NCBI RefSeq assembly: GCF_003515945.1
Contig: NZ_QWLM01000011.1
Location: 48,424-112,423, forward strand
DNA from: Dermacoccus abyssi
Lineage (GTDB): Bacteria > Actinomycetota > Actinomycetes > Actinomycetales > Dermatophilaceae
Direction: 5' to 3'
Length of the DNA: 64,000 nucleotides
Positions 1-8,105 of the stretch are shown here, one piece after another. The position numbers and the translations under genes were made by a program. Below the pieces are notes generated by a model. It did no database searches and had not been told where the DNA came from. It worked only from the letters and a program-made list of their open reading frames with translations. Each line of letters begins with the position of its first letter. Within the stretch, counting starts at the first letter, position 1.

Positions 1-347
1 GGCATCGCCGCCCTTCAGCAGGCGCGTGCGGAAACCAGCGAGACGGCGCCACTCGGTTCGCGGGTGGCCGCGTTCGGCACCCGCCCGCTCCTGCTTGCCT
101 TCCCGCAGCGGCCGTCCTCGGCTGGCCGCTCGTCGACTTCGACGACCCGATGATGCAGGCCCAGCGCTGGGCCGGTGGAAGCGGTGGCGGCTACTCCTGC
201 TCGTCGTCGTCCGGGAGCGACGGCAACCACGACGCGTGGTGCAGCGGCGGCAACACCTGTGGCTCCGGCGGCTCGTGCAACTCCGGGTCGTGCAGTTCGA
301 GCAGCTGTGGCGGCGGTTCCTCCTGCGGCGGCGGGTGCTCGTCATGA
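1..347 (+). pseudogene. 3' end of TIGR04222-like membrane protein with Cys-rich tail (frameshifted, partial)
   Basis: Only the 3' end lies in the window. From base 1 frame 1 encodes a protein-like stretch (GIAALQQARAETSE, then RVAAFGTRPLLLAFP) that hits a stop near base 140. From about base 110 the sequence makes sense in frame 3 (VLGWPLVDFDDPMMQAQRW) and runs into a Gly/Ser/Cys tail with eight cysteines before a TGA at 345-347. A frame change between about 95 and 120 is therefore likely, by mutation or sequencing error. Actinobacterial proteins of the TIGR04222 type end in such tails and sit beside DUF692 genes; that assignment is from memory of the family. The TGA overlaps the next ATG (ATGA), which indicates translational coupling. 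The tail is a plausible substrate for the neighbouring enzyme. Confidence 0.55.
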
Positions 348-1204
348 CGACGACGCCGGCCACCACGCGCCTGCCCATGCCCTCCGGCGTCGGCATCGGC
401 TGGCGTCAGGAGATCGCGTCCCTGCTCGCGGGGCTGCCGGACCTGCGCTGGGTCGAGGTCGTCGCCGAGGGCGTCATGCACGGCATGCCACCGGCCCTGC
501 GTCGGCTGCGTGACGACGGTGTCACCGTCATCCCGCACGGCGTGCGCCTCGGCCTCGGCGACGCCGAAGGACTCGACGAGCACCGCATCGCCCACTTCGC
601 CGATGCCGCCCGCATCACAGGGGCGCCGCTCGTCAGCGAGCACATCGCGTTCGTGCGCTCCGGAGGCGTCGAGGCCGGACACCTCCTGCCGCTGCCGCGC
701 ACGCGGGAGGCGGCCGACGTCATGGTCGCCAACGTCAAGCGCGTGCAGGCCGAGCTCGACGTCCCGATCGCCCTCGAACCCATCGCGGCCGTCTTCACGT
801 GGCCCGAGGACGAGCTGACCGAGGCGCAGTTCGTCACCGAGATCGTCGAACGCACCGATGCGATGCTGCTGCTCGACATCGCCAACGTCTACGCGAATGC
901 GCGCAACCACGGCTGGGACGCCCTCGAGCAGGCCCGGGCCATGCCGCTGGAGCGCCTCGCGTACATGCACGTCGCCGGAGGCCTGGAGAACGAGGGCATC
1001 TACCACGACACCCACGCCCACCGCGTCGAGCCGGAGGTGCTCGCCCTCATCGCAGAGCTGTCGACGCACACGCAGTTGCCCGCCGCGATGCTCGAACGCG
1101 ACGGCAACTACCCGCCTGCGAGCGAACTGCTCGGCGAGCTCGACGCCATCGCCGACGCCGCCCGCATGCCGCGCGTCAGCACCCAGGTGTCGGTCGGTGT
1201 CTGA
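344..1204 (+). CDS. DUF692 (multinuclear non-heme iron oxidative enzyme) family protein
   Basis: This is a 286-residue TIM-barrel-type protein of the DUF692 family, which includes MbnB, TglH and the bufferin enzyme BufB. Known members use two or three irons and O2 to modify Cys residues of peptides. Expected metal ligands are visible: SEH (His100), LEP (Glu145), the LLLDIANVYANARNHG block (Asp178, Asn181), YMHVAGG (His209) and YHDTHAH (His221, Asp222, His224). The ATG at 344 is chosen because it overlaps the upstream stop and gives a family-length protein starting just before GVGIGWRQE; the frame stays open upstream but reads as Arg-rich non-protein. The following gene starts 8 bases before this stop. 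Substrate is unknown; the Cys-rich tail of the upstream protein is the obvious candidate. Confidence 0.9.
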   Translation: MTTTPATTRLPMPSGVGIGWRQEIASLLAGLPDLRWVEVVAEGVMHGMPPALRRLRDDGVTVIPHGVRLGLGDAEGLDEHRIAHFADAARITGAPLVSEHIAFVRSGGVEAGHLLPLPRTREAADVMVANVKRVQAELDVPIALEPIAAVFTWPEDELTEAQFVTEIVERTDAMLLLDIANVYANARNHGWDALEQARAMPLERLAYMHVAGGLENEGIYHDTHAHRVEPEVLALIAELSTHTQLPAAMLERDGNYPPASELLGELDAIADAARMPRVSTQVSVGV

Positions 1205-1667
1205 GCCGGACGTCAACGCCTCGCTCGCCGCCCGTCAGCGGCAGGTGCTCCACGCCGTCACCGGAACGGCCGCCATCCCCGACGGCTTCGCGGCGTTCAA
1301 CGTCGACGTCGCACGCCGCGCACTGCTCGACAAGCGGGCGCGCGAACTGCACTACGCGTGGCCGATCCTCGCCGCGTCACTCGGCGAGCGCCTGCGGCCA
1401 CTCTTCGCCGAGTTCGCCGAGCACCGCCCGACCCGCGGCATGCGCAACGACGGGTACGCGTTCGCCACGTGGCTCGAAGCGCGCGGCGACCTCCCCCTGG
1501 CCGGCTCTTTGGAACTCGCCGAGGCACGCCTCTGGTGGGTCTGGTCCGATGACGACACCCCACCTCAGCGGCGGACGTCACGGATCGCGAGCGCCCGCTT
1601 CCCCGGCGGCCGTCTCGTGCGCACGGGCAACCGCGTTCACACGATCGGCCGACCGCGCACGTCCTAG
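1197..1667 (+). CDS. SCO6045-like partner protein of the DUF692 enzyme
   Basis: A 156-residue protein starting at a GTG that overlaps the end of the DUF692 gene by 8 bases. The N-terminal part is helical and Arg/Ala-rich (ARQRQVLHAVTG, FNVDVARRALLDKRARELHYAWP), and the C-terminus is Trp/Arg-rich (LWWVWSDD then HTIGRPRTS). The placement and composition match the SCO6045-like family that accompanies DUF692 genes in actinobacteria. By analogy with MbnC, TglI and BufC it may recruit the peptide substrate, but this is inference. The stop is TAG; the convergent PPOX gene overlaps it by four bases on the other strand, so no terminator separates them. Confidence 0.65.
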   Translation: MSEPDVNASLAARQRQVLHAVTGTAAIPDGFAAFNVDVARRALLDKRARELHYAWPILAASLGERLRPLFAEFAEHRPTRGMRNDGYAFATWLEARGDLPLAGSLELAEARLWWVWSDDDTPPQRRTSRIASARFPGGRLVRTGNRVHTIGRPRTS

Positions 1668-2125
1668 CCGCGCGTGCTCATGTGCTCCCACGGCTTCGAC
1701 AGGTCGAAGCGGCGCCCGCTGATCTCCGAGACGGCAATACGCACGATCGTGTGCTTCTGCGTGGGCACCCACGGGCGCAGCGGAAGCTGTTCGGCGCGTG
1801 CCTTGTCCTGGCCCTCGAGCACCTCGGCCTTGCCGTGGACGACGACGCTGCACGCCTCGGCGTCGCGCCTGCCGTCCGGCGCAGCCACGAGGTCGTCGAC
1901 CTCGAACGCGACGGCGTCGTTCATCGTCACGCCGAGCAGCTTGCTGCCCTCTGCGGTGCGGAAGTAGACGGCCTCGTGGTCGGAGACGTAGTTGATCGGC
2001 ACGATCTGCACGTCGCCCACGAGCGTGTAGGCAAGGCGGCCGAACTCGTGGCGGCCGAGAAACTCCCAGCACTCCTTCTCGTCGAGCGGGTGGACGACGT
2101 CACGCGGTTCCGCGAACTCGGGCAT
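1664..2125 (-). CDS. Pyridoxamine 5'-phosphate oxidase-like (PPOX) flavin-binding protein
   Basis: A 153-residue split-beta-barrel protein. Family features are the early LGRHEFGRLAYTLVGDVQI strand pair, PINYVSDHEAVYFRT, SKLLGVTMNDAVAFEVDD and a late SEISGRRFDL strand. Members bind FMN, F420 or heme and act as small oxidoreductases or sensors; the cofactor cannot be told here. The ATG at 2125 is chosen over a longer upstream reading because it has an AGGAGGAG ribosome-binding site; the extra 14 upstream residues are Ala/Pro/Gly-rich. It stands alone and converges with the DUF692 cluster. No catalytic residue can be assigned with confidence. Confidence 0.85.
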   Translation of the reverse strand: MPEFAEPRDVVHPLDEKECWEFLGRHEFGRLAYTLVGDVQIVPINYVSDHEAVYFRTAEGSKLLGVTMNDAVAFEVDDLVAAPDGRRDAEACSVVVHGKAEVLEGQDKARAEQLPLRPWVPTQKHTIVRIAVSEISGRRFDLSKPWEHMSTRG

Positions 2126-2271
2126 GGCTCCTCCTGGTGCTCCGGCGGGGGCTGGTGCGCCCCGCACCTCCAGCCTGCCCTGCCTGCGGGCGCGGTGGGG
2201 ACCTTCGGCCCCAGGCCCTTCGTCCCTTCCCTGGGCTACTCTCGAAAGGTCAGCCGCGAGGAGGTGCCCAC

Positions 2272-2475
2272 GTGAACGCAGCCATCGGCCTGATGATCGC
2301 CTCGGTCGTCGTCATGGCGCTCATCGTCGTCTTCATCGTGCGCGTCAACAATCAGGTGCAGCGCCAGCAGCGCGAGCGCTACTTCGGCGACATCAGCCAC
2401 GTGCGCATCCCCGACGACACGAGTGAACTCACCGACCGTCGTCAGCGTCCGAAGCCGCCCTACCGCCCGCTCTGA
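2272..2475 (+). CDS. Small single-pass membrane protein
   Basis: A 67-residue protein starting at GTG 2272 with a GAGGAGG ribosome-binding site 6-7 bases upstream. Residues about 5-23 form one hydrophobic segment (LMIASVVVMALIVVFIVRV), followed by a charged, probably cytoplasmic tail rich in Arg, Asp and Pro. Family unknown. The 3' end faces the end of the FUSC gene; the lost C-terminal extension of that gene would overlap this one by 16 bases on the opposite strand. The start codon and RBS make it a credible gene despite its size. Confidence 0.6.
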   Translation: MNAAIGLMIASVVVMALIVVFIVRVNNQVQRQQRERYFGDISHVRIPDDTSELTDRRQRPKPPYRPL

Positions 2476-2534
2476 CGCGCGCGAACCCGCGTGGCGTAGA
2501 GCAGGAGAATCGCGACGACGCAGCCGACGGCGGT

Positions 2535-3605
2535 CTAGGCGGCACGATCGAACAGCAGCGGTCCGACGGCCACCTCGTGCCCCAACTGCCCCATGAGCAG
2601 GGCGAGTGGCGTGACGAAGATCAACGCGATGCCGTAGTTACGACCCACGAACAATTCCGCCGCGGCTTGGAGCACGGTGAGTACGAGCACCGCCACGACG
2701 CCCCGGGGGTACAGCGGCAGGATGAGCGCGGCGAGGCCCACACCGGCGAAGGTGCCGATGAGGCGGTGCAGCCCACGCGTGAGGCGGGCGCGACGCGTGG
2801 CTCCCGTCAGCCCCGCGACGACGGCCACCATGGCCCAGTACGCGTGCGTGCTGCCGTAGAGCGAACCGACGACTGCGCCGACGAGGCCCGCGACGAGGGC
2901 TCCCCCGGCGAACAACATGGCCCGCCGACGGTTCGCCTCAACGCTCAGAACCCGCGCGGGATCGAAGCGCGGGAGGACGACCTTCTTCGCACCGTCAGCG
3001 CCGCCGCGCGACGATTCGACACGCACCCGGCCCACCTGACTGACGACGACGGAGAACGCCGCCGCGAGCGCCGCCACGGCGAAGGCGACCGGCACGTTGC
3101 GCGGGTCGTGCGGCAACGACGTCACGGCCGTGAAGGCGAAGACCGGGAACAGCGGGCCGGGCGGGTGCCAACGCATCCCGTCGGAGAGCAGGGAGGTCGC
3201 GCCGGCCACGAGCGTGCCGCCGAGGATGACGGCGAGTTCGCGTTGGGGCATGAGCGAAAGGGCGGTGCCTGCGGTGACGAGCACGGTCAGGACGCTGCCG
3301 ACGACGATCTGTTCCCCCGCGCGCCGGGCGTGCTGCTGCCCTCGCGCGTACAACGAGGTGAAGGCTCCGAAGGCGGCGAACATCGTCCACTGCGGACGGT
3401 CGAGGACGACGAGCACGAGCAGCGGGACGAAGACGGAGACGGCCGCGCGAACCGCGACACGGTGCGCTCCGGCGTGGGGCCCGACGGTGAAGAAATCGGT
3501 GAGAAAACCGGAGTTCGAACGCTGGGAGGCCACCGCTCGACGGTACGCCGCACATGAGCCGCACACCTCATCGCGAGCACCCTCGCGGCCCGTGATGTTG
3601 CTCAT
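2535..3605 (-). CDS. FUSC-family membrane protein, C-terminus cut by in-frame TAG
   Basis: A polytopic membrane protein of the FUSC (fusaric acid resistance/aromatic acid exporter) type. There are two hydrophobic blocks, one from about residue 50 (RAAVSVFVPLLVLVVL) to 180 and one from about 235 to the end, separated by a basic linker. The pattern YWAMVAVVAGLTGATRRARLTRGLHRLIGTFAG is the usual second repeat, given here as a description of a longer run. The TAG at 2535-2537 appears premature: the same frame continues for another 24 codons as TAVGCVVAILLLYATRVRA, the missing last helix, to a stop at 2460-2462. The start is uncertain. ATG 3605 is used; the frame is open to a TTG at 3725. Export substrate unknown. 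Confidence 0.75.
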   Translation of the reverse strand: MSNITGREGARDEVCGSCAAYRRAVASQRSNSGFLTDFFTVGPHAGAHRVAVRAAVSVFVPLLVLVVLDRPQWTMFAAFGAFTSLYARGQQHARRAGEQIVVGSVLTVLVTAGTALSLMPQRELAVILGGTLVAGATSLLSDGMRWHPPGPLFPVFAFTAVTSLPHDPRNVPVAFAVAALAAAFSVVVSQVGRVRVESSRGGADGAKKVVLPRFDPARVLSVEANRRRAMLFAGGALVAGLVGAVVGSLYGSTHAYWAMVAVVAGLTGATRRARLTRGLHRLIGTFAGVGLAALILPLYPRGVVAVLVLTVLQAAAELFVGRNYGIALIFVTPLALLMGQLGHEVAVGPLLFDRAA

Positions 3606-3812
3606 CCTGACGGCGTCGACGCGCGAATGTTCCTCGCGCAGTTGGGCGTTCGACCTGGGCGCCCCGGCGGGGGCTATCCACGCGACAGGCGATCGGTACC
3701 ACACCGCGAAGGTGGATTCGGGCAATCCGGCGGGCTAATCTCGTGAGCAAGTAGTGGTGGCCGCATCCGAGAAACCTCCCTGACCGCAACACGCCACCCG
3801 AGGAGTTTGAAC

Positions 3813-4331
3813 ATGTTCGCACTCGCCATCGTGCTGCTCATCGCAGCTGCTGCCCTCGTCCTGTGGGTCATCTTCGGACTCAACGACGCAGGCAACAACA
3901 AGATCCACTTCGACGGCTTCGGCATCACCGCCGACCTCAGCCCCCTCACCCTGTTCCTGCTCGGCGCCCTCGCGCTGCTGCTCGTGTGGGCCGCCACGCG
4001 CCTCATCGCCGCCGGCACGAAGCGCGGCATGCGCAAGCGTCGCGAGCGCAAGACGCTGGAGAAGGAGCACAAGCTTCACGAGAAGGACCGTCTCGCCGCC
4101 GAGCGCGACCGCGACGCCCTGCGTGACGAGCGTGACGCCGAAGCCCACCAGCGTGAGACCGCCGAGGCCCGCCAGCGCGTCGCCGAGCGTGACGTCGCCC
4201 GCTCCGAGGACGACCACCGCACGGATGCCAACGACGTGCGCGGCACCGAGCCGCAGCGCGGCGCGCACAGTGACGTGCGAGACGCTGACGTGCGTGACGC
4301 CGCCACGGACGGTCGCCACTACCGCGACTGA
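3813..4331 (+). CDS. Membrane protein with long charged coiled-coil-like tail
   Basis: A 172-residue protein. ATG 3813 has AGGAG seven bases upstream and is preferred to the in-frame TTG at 3807. Two hydrophobic helices (about residues 2-23 and 46-66) enclose a short polar loop, DAGNNKIHFDGFGI. From about residue 70 the protein is almost entirely Arg, Glu, Asp, Lys and His, with heptad-like spacing that suggests a coiled coil. Family not recognised. It lies between divergent FUSC and convergent ndh, and ends just before a strong bidirectional hairpin. It could be a scaffold or stress-related envelope protein, but no function can be stated. Confidence 0.6.
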   Translation: MFALAIVLLIAAAALVLWVIFGLNDAGNNKIHFDGFGITADLSPLTLFLLGALALLLVWAATRLIAAGTKRGMRKRRERKTLEKEHKLHEKDRLAAERDRDALRDERDAEAHQRETAEARQRVAERDVARSEDDHRTDANDVRGTEPQRGAHSDVRDADVRDAATDGRHYRD

Positions 4332-4345
4332 TCCACAGCGTCACT

Positions 4346-4394
4346 CATGACGAAGGGGTGCCCCACCGATTCGGTGGGGCACCCCTTCGTCATG
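4346..4394. terminator. Bidirectional terminator hairpin
   Basis: Two perfectly complementary 24-base arms (CATGACGAAGGGGTGCCCCA at the left edge) are separated by one base. The hairpin lies 14 bases after the stop of the membrane protein and 8 bases after the ndh stop on the other strand, so it can end transcription from both sides. There is no long T-run, as is usual in high-GC actinobacteria. Confidence 0.9.
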
Positions 4395-4402
4395 GGCGAG
4401 GG

Positions 4403-5791
4403 TCAGCTCTTCGCGGGCTCTGCCTTCGGCTCCTTCTTCGGCGCCGGCTTCGAGTTGGCGGCGTCGACGAACGCGTGACGCGGCGACTCGAGATCCATGA
4501 GGGCGCTGGCGTCGCGGCCGAACATGAGACCGACGGCCCAGTTACCGAGGATGCGCGCCTTGCGCTCGAACGTCGGCATCGCGTACGCGTGGTAACCGCG
4601 GTGCATCATCCACGCCGGCAGGCCGCGCAGGCCGAACTTGCCGACCTGGGCCACGCCCTTGCCGACACCGAGACCGGCGACCGAGCCGATCGTCTTGTGC
4701 TTGTACTGCTTGAGCTCGCCGCCCCCGCGGATGACGGTGAGGATGTTGCTCGCGAGCACCGGCGCGTGACGCAGCGCGTGCTGAGCGTTCGGCACACAGA
4801 AGCCGCCGGGGCCCATGCCGGTGACGTCGGGAACGGCCGCGTTGTCGCCGGCACCCCAGGCGCCCTCGACGACGTTGCCGTCGTCGTCACGCACGCGCAG
4901 GTCGGTGCCGACCATGAGGCGGCCACGGTCGTCGATCGGCAGGTCGGAGTCGACGAGCACCGGGTTGGCCTTGACGCCCGCGTTCCACACGATGGTGTCG
5001 GCGTCGAACTCCTCGCCGGTCGACAGCACGATGTGCTTGTTCTCGCAGCTCTTGAGCTGCGTGTCGAGGTAGACGTCGACGCCGCGCTCGCGCAGGGAGG
5101 CGACGACCCACTTCGCCTGCTCCTCGCTGACCTCGGGCATGACGCGGCTCATGGCCTCGACGAGCACGAAGCGCGGGTCTTCGGGCGACAGGCGCGTGTA
5201 GTGCTTGATGGCGTCCTTCACCATGTCCTGGATCTCGGCGATCGCCTCGATGCCGGCGAACCCGCCGCCGACGAAGACGAACGTCAGCGCACGCTTGCGC
5301 TCCTCGGGGTCGGTGAGGACGGCGGCCTCGTCGAGGCGCGCGAGGACGTGGTCACGCAGCGTGACTGCTTCCTCGATCGTCTTGAAACCGATGCCCTCCT
5401 CGGCGAGGCCGGGGATTGGCAGCGCGCGCGGCACGGAGCCGGCGGCCATGACGATGTGGTCGTACTCGAGCGTGAAGTCGTCACCGAGCTCGGGGTCGAC
5501 GTTGACCGTGCGGTTCGCGTGGTCGATCGACGTCACCTTGCCGGTGATGATGTCGGCACCCTTGAGGTGACGGCGCAGCGGCACGAGCGCGTGGCGCGCC
5601 TCGATTGAACCGGCCGCGACCTCGGGGAGGAAGGGCTGGTAGGTCATGTAGGGGTTCGGGTCGACGACCGTCACCGAACCTTCACCCTGGTTCAGCCCCG
5701 CGAGGAGCTTCTTCGCCGTGATGAAGCCGAGGTATCCGCCGCCGACGATGAGGATGCGGGGGCGCACGTTCGTGTTCTGCGAGAAAGGCAT
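4403..5791 (-). CDS. ndh: Type II NADH dehydrogenase (NDH-2)
   Basis: A 462-residue FAD-dependent NADH:quinone oxidoreductase that passes electrons from NADH to menaquinone at the inner face of the membrane without pumping protons. The N-terminal FAD site is ILIVGGGYLGFITAKKL. The second dinucleotide site is TFVFVGGGFAGIEAIAEI near residue 165. The family block GAWGAGDNAAVPD gives the FAD-binding Asp, followed by NAQHALRHA. The C-terminal region with AGLGVGKGVAQVGKFGLRG and the aromatic stretch after it is the membrane anchor. The end is Lys/Pro/Glu-rich. Length fits the family. Start at ATG 5791 with an AGAAAGG-like RBS. Monocistronic, ended by the hairpin at 4346-4394. Confidence 0.93.
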   Translation of the reverse strand: MPFSQNTNVRPRILIVGGGYLGFITAKKLLAGLNQGEGSVTVVDPNPYMTYQPFLPEVAAGSIEARHALVPLRRHLKGADIITGKVTSIDHANRTVNVDPELGDDFTLEYDHIVMAAGSVPRALPIPGLAEEGIGFKTIEEAVTLRDHVLARLDEAAVLTDPEERKRALTFVFVGGGFAGIEAIAEIQDMVKDAIKHYTRLSPEDPRFVLVEAMSRVMPEVSEEQAKWVVASLRERGVDVYLDTQLKSCENKHIVLSTGEEFDADTIVWNAGVKANPVLVDSDLPIDDRGRLMVGTDLRVRDDDGNVVEGAWGAGDNAAVPDVTGMGPGGFCVPNAQHALRHAPVLASNILTVIRGGGELKQYKHKTIGSVAGLGVGKGVAQVGKFGLRGLPAWMMHRGYHAYAMPTFERKARILGNWAVGLMFGRDASALMDLESPRHAFVDAANSKPAPKKEPKAEPAKS

Positions 5792-5913
5792 GTCTTCACT
5801 CTAGAACCGTTCGAGGCACCGGTCGAAATGCAGAGGGCAAACGACCAACTGTAGGTGATGACGCTCGCCCGCGTGTGGTTCCGGCCTCGTCAGTTCAGCC
5901 GTCCGAACGGGTC

Positions 5914-6945
5914 TCAGAGCTCGAGCACGAGCTCCTTGCCCTTGCAGCGGCTGACGCAGATCATCATGACGTCGCCCTCCTCGCGCTCGTCGTCCTCGAG
6001 GACGGAGTCGCGGTGGTCGATCTCGCCGGAGACGACGCCCGTCTCGCAGGTGCCGCAGATGCCCTCGAGGCACGAGCCGAGCACCGAGATGCCGTTCTCA
6101 CGCACGACCTCGAAGATCGACTTGTCGGCCGGCACCGTGAGGCGCATGTCGGACTCCTCGAGGACGATCTCGAACTCGGAGTTGTCCGAGTCGTCGATCT
6201 CCTTGGGCGTGAAGCGCTCGACGTGGGCGACGAGCGTCGCGCGCGTGCGGCACTGGTTTTCGACCGCTTCGAGCAGACGCTCGGGGCCACACGAGTAGAC
6301 GAGTGCAGCACCCTCGGCCTCGATCTGGTCGAACATGCCCTGCAGGTCGAAGGCACCCTTCGGGTCCTTGGCCCAGAGCGTCACCTTGTCGCCGTACTGG
6401 GCGAGCTCGTCACGGAAGGCCATCGTCGCCTCGCTGCGGCCGAGGTAGTACAGGTGCCAGTTCTTCCCGGCGGCCTCGACCTCGCGGATCATCGGCATGA
6501 TCGGCGTGATGCCGATGCCCCCGGCGACGAAGACGTACTTGGGTGCCTTGCGCAGTTCGAAGTGGTTGCGCGGGCCGTAGCTGACGAGTTCGTCGCCGGC
6601 CTTGAGCGTGTCGTGGACGTAGGAGGAGCCGCCGCGCGACTCGACCTCGCGCAGCACCGCGACCCGGTAGCAGGAGCGGTCGGCCACGTCACCGCAGAGG
6701 GAGTACTGGCGGATCGTCTCGGCGAACGGGTCGTGCTCGGGCATCGCGCCGGCTTCGGCGGCCTGCATCTGGGCCGCGTCGACGCCGCCCAGGACGAGGT
6801 CGAGGTGCGAACCGGGCGTCCACGGCGGCAGGTCGCTGCCGTCCTTGGACCGCAGGGTGAGGAGACGGACGCCGTCGGCAGCTTCGTCGATGGTGTCGAC
6901 GACGAGCAGGGTCGACGATTCCGGCTGGGTCGATTCCGAGATCAT
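5914..6945 (-). CDS. PDR/VanB-type oxidoreductase (FMN, NAD and 2Fe-2S domains)
   Basis: A 343-residue phthalate-dioxygenase-reductase-type protein. Order: flavin-binding barrel (RQYSLCGD near residue 85), NAD domain (VFVAGGIGITPIMPMI near residue 140; YSCGPERLLEA), then a C-terminal plant-type 2Fe-2S ferredoxin with cysteines in SCLEGICGTCETG and a final Cys in MICVSRCKG. It moves electrons from NADH through flavin to an oxygenase. Unlike most ferredoxin partners, the redox chain is fused in one chain, so it could reduce the P450 encoded at 11.3-12.6 kb directly. ATG 6945 has a strong AAGGAGAAG RBS. It lies head to tail with ndh after a 120-base gap. Confidence 0.9.
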   Translation of the reverse strand: MISESTQPESSTLLVVDTIDEAADGVRLLTLRSKDGSDLPPWTPGSHLDLVLGGVDAAQMQAAEAGAMPEHDPFAETIRQYSLCGDVADRSCYRVAVLREVESRGGSSYVHDTLKAGDELVSYGPRNHFELRKAPKYVFVAGGIGITPIMPMIREVEAAGKNWHLYYLGRSEATMAFRDELAQYGDKVTLWAKDPKGAFDLQGMFDQIEAEGAALVYSCGPERLLEAVENQCRTRATLVAHVERFTPKEIDDSDNSEFEIVLEESDMRLTVPADKSIFEVVRENGISVLGSCLEGICGTCETGVVSGEIDHRDSVLEDDEREEGDVMMICVSRCKGKELVLEL

Positions 6946-7101
6946 GCGCTTCTCCTTCGGCGGTGCTGACGCTCCGCGGCCCTTTCGTTCGGGTGCGAAC
7001 GAGTCACCAGTGTACGCACCACATCATGCATTTGTGACCTGCGTCTCAATCCGTTGCCCCAAAGTCTTTCGGGGCCGAACGAAACGTCCTAGCGTAGGGA
7101 C

Positions 7102-7827
7102 ATGACTCAGCGCGTCCTCATCGTCCAACACGACCACTGCTCCCCTCCCGGCGCCGTCGCGGAGCGTTTCCGCGAGCGCGGCTACGAGGAGACGCTCTTC
7201 CAGATCGTGCCGGAAGCCGATTTCGAGAACCCGGGCGTCGAGGTGGAGTTCCCCGACGTTCGCGGGTTCGACGCGATCGTCGTCATGGGCTCGTACTGGT
7301 CGGCGTGGGACGACGACCTCATCGGCTCGTGGCTGCGCCCCGAGATGGAGATGCTGCGCGAGGCTGACGAAGCCGGCGTGCCGGTGCTCGGCATCTGCTT
7401 CGGCGGGCAGCTGCTGGCGCGCACGCACGGCGGTTCGGTGGCGCGCGCCCCGGAGCCGGAGATCGGCTTCGTCGAGGTGACGAGCGAACGTGAGGAGCTG
7501 GCTCCGGGCGGACGCTGGTTCGCGTGGCACTACGACCGCTGGCAGCTACCGCCGCAGGGCGTAGAGTTCGCGCGCAACGCGATGGCGTCACAGGGATTCA
7601 TCCTGCGCAAGAACCTCGCCGTCCAGTTCCACCCGGAGCTGTCGTCGGACGTGCTGACCGGCTGGTGCGACAACGGCGGCCGCGAGATGCTCGCCGGCAT
7701 GGGCCGCAGCGCCGACGACCTCATCGCGCAGGCGCGCGACTGGGACGAGCGCGGTCGCGAGCGCGCCCACGCCGTCGTCGACGGATTCCTCGTCAACGTG
7801 GCGTCACAGGAGGCCCGTGCCTCGTGA
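7102..7827 (+). CDS. Class I glutamine amidotransferase-like protein
   Basis: A 241-residue stand-alone GATase I domain. The nucleophile elbow LGICFGGQ gives Cys99, and QFHPE gives His177 and Glu179 of the triad. Stand-alone proteins of this size include GMP-synthase-like amidotransferases and hydrolases that cut gamma-glutamyl amides. No synthetase partner adjoins it. Together with the glutamine-synthetase-like ligase at 12.6 kb it recalls the TdnQ/TdnT pairing of aniline degradation, where a GS-like enzyme and an amidotransferase-like protein act on the same amine; that link is inference. It is divergent from the PDR-type reductase, sharing a 156-base promoter region. Confidence 0.85.
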   Translation: MTQRVLIVQHDHCSPPGAVAERFRERGYEETLFQIVPEADFENPGVEVEFPDVRGFDAIVVMGSYWSAWDDDLIGSWLRPEMEMLREADEAGVPVLGICFGGQLLARTHGGSVARAPEPEIGFVEVTSEREELAPGGRWFAWHYDRWQLPPQGVEFARNAMASQGFILRKNLAVQFHPELSSDVLTGWCDNGGREMLAGMGRSADDLIAQARDWDERGRERAHAVVDGFLVNVASQEARAS

Positions 7828-7848
7828 ATGCCGTGATGGGATGAACCG

Positions 7849-8082
7849 ATGAGCGTTCAGATTGCCGTGAGCCTGCCCAGCACTGCGGTTGGCTTCCTCG
7901 ACCACAGCGTGGCTGCAGGCGAAGCGCCGAGTCGAGCCGCGCTCATCACGATCGCGCTCGAGCGAGAGTTGCGCCATCGTCTGGCCATGCGCGACACGGA
8001 AATCCTGAGCCAGGTCGGGCCCGCGGACGAACTGGACGACCTCGTGCTCTGGAGCGGTCACTCCTTCGACGATCCGGACTGA
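7849..8082 (+). CDS. Ribbon-helix-helix antitoxin-like protein (orphan)
   Basis: A 77-residue protein with an N-terminal strand (MSVQIAVSLPST) followed by two helices (PSRAALITIALERELRHRL), the layout of MazE/VapB-type ribbon-helix-helix antitoxins. The acidic C-terminus (DELDDLVLWSGHSFDDPD) resembles a toxin-wrapping tail. No toxin follows: the next gene is a thioesterase on the other strand, and the upstream gene is the amidotransferase. It is either an orphan antitoxin, the survivor of a lost pair, or a small transcription factor. ATG 7849 lies 22 bases after the previous stop, so co-transcription is likely. Confidence 0.65.
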   Translation: MSVQIAVSLPSTAVGFLDHSVAAGEAPSRAALITIALERELRHRLAMRDTEILSQVGPADELDDLVLWSGHSFDDPD

Positions 8083-8105
8083 GCCGCGGCCGCCCACTCA
8101 CGGGG

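Noticed and set aside
26..343. Upstream extension of the DUF692 reading frame
   Set aside because: The frame is open but gives an Arg-rich, non-protein-like sequence; ATG 344 overlaps the previous stop and starts the family domain.
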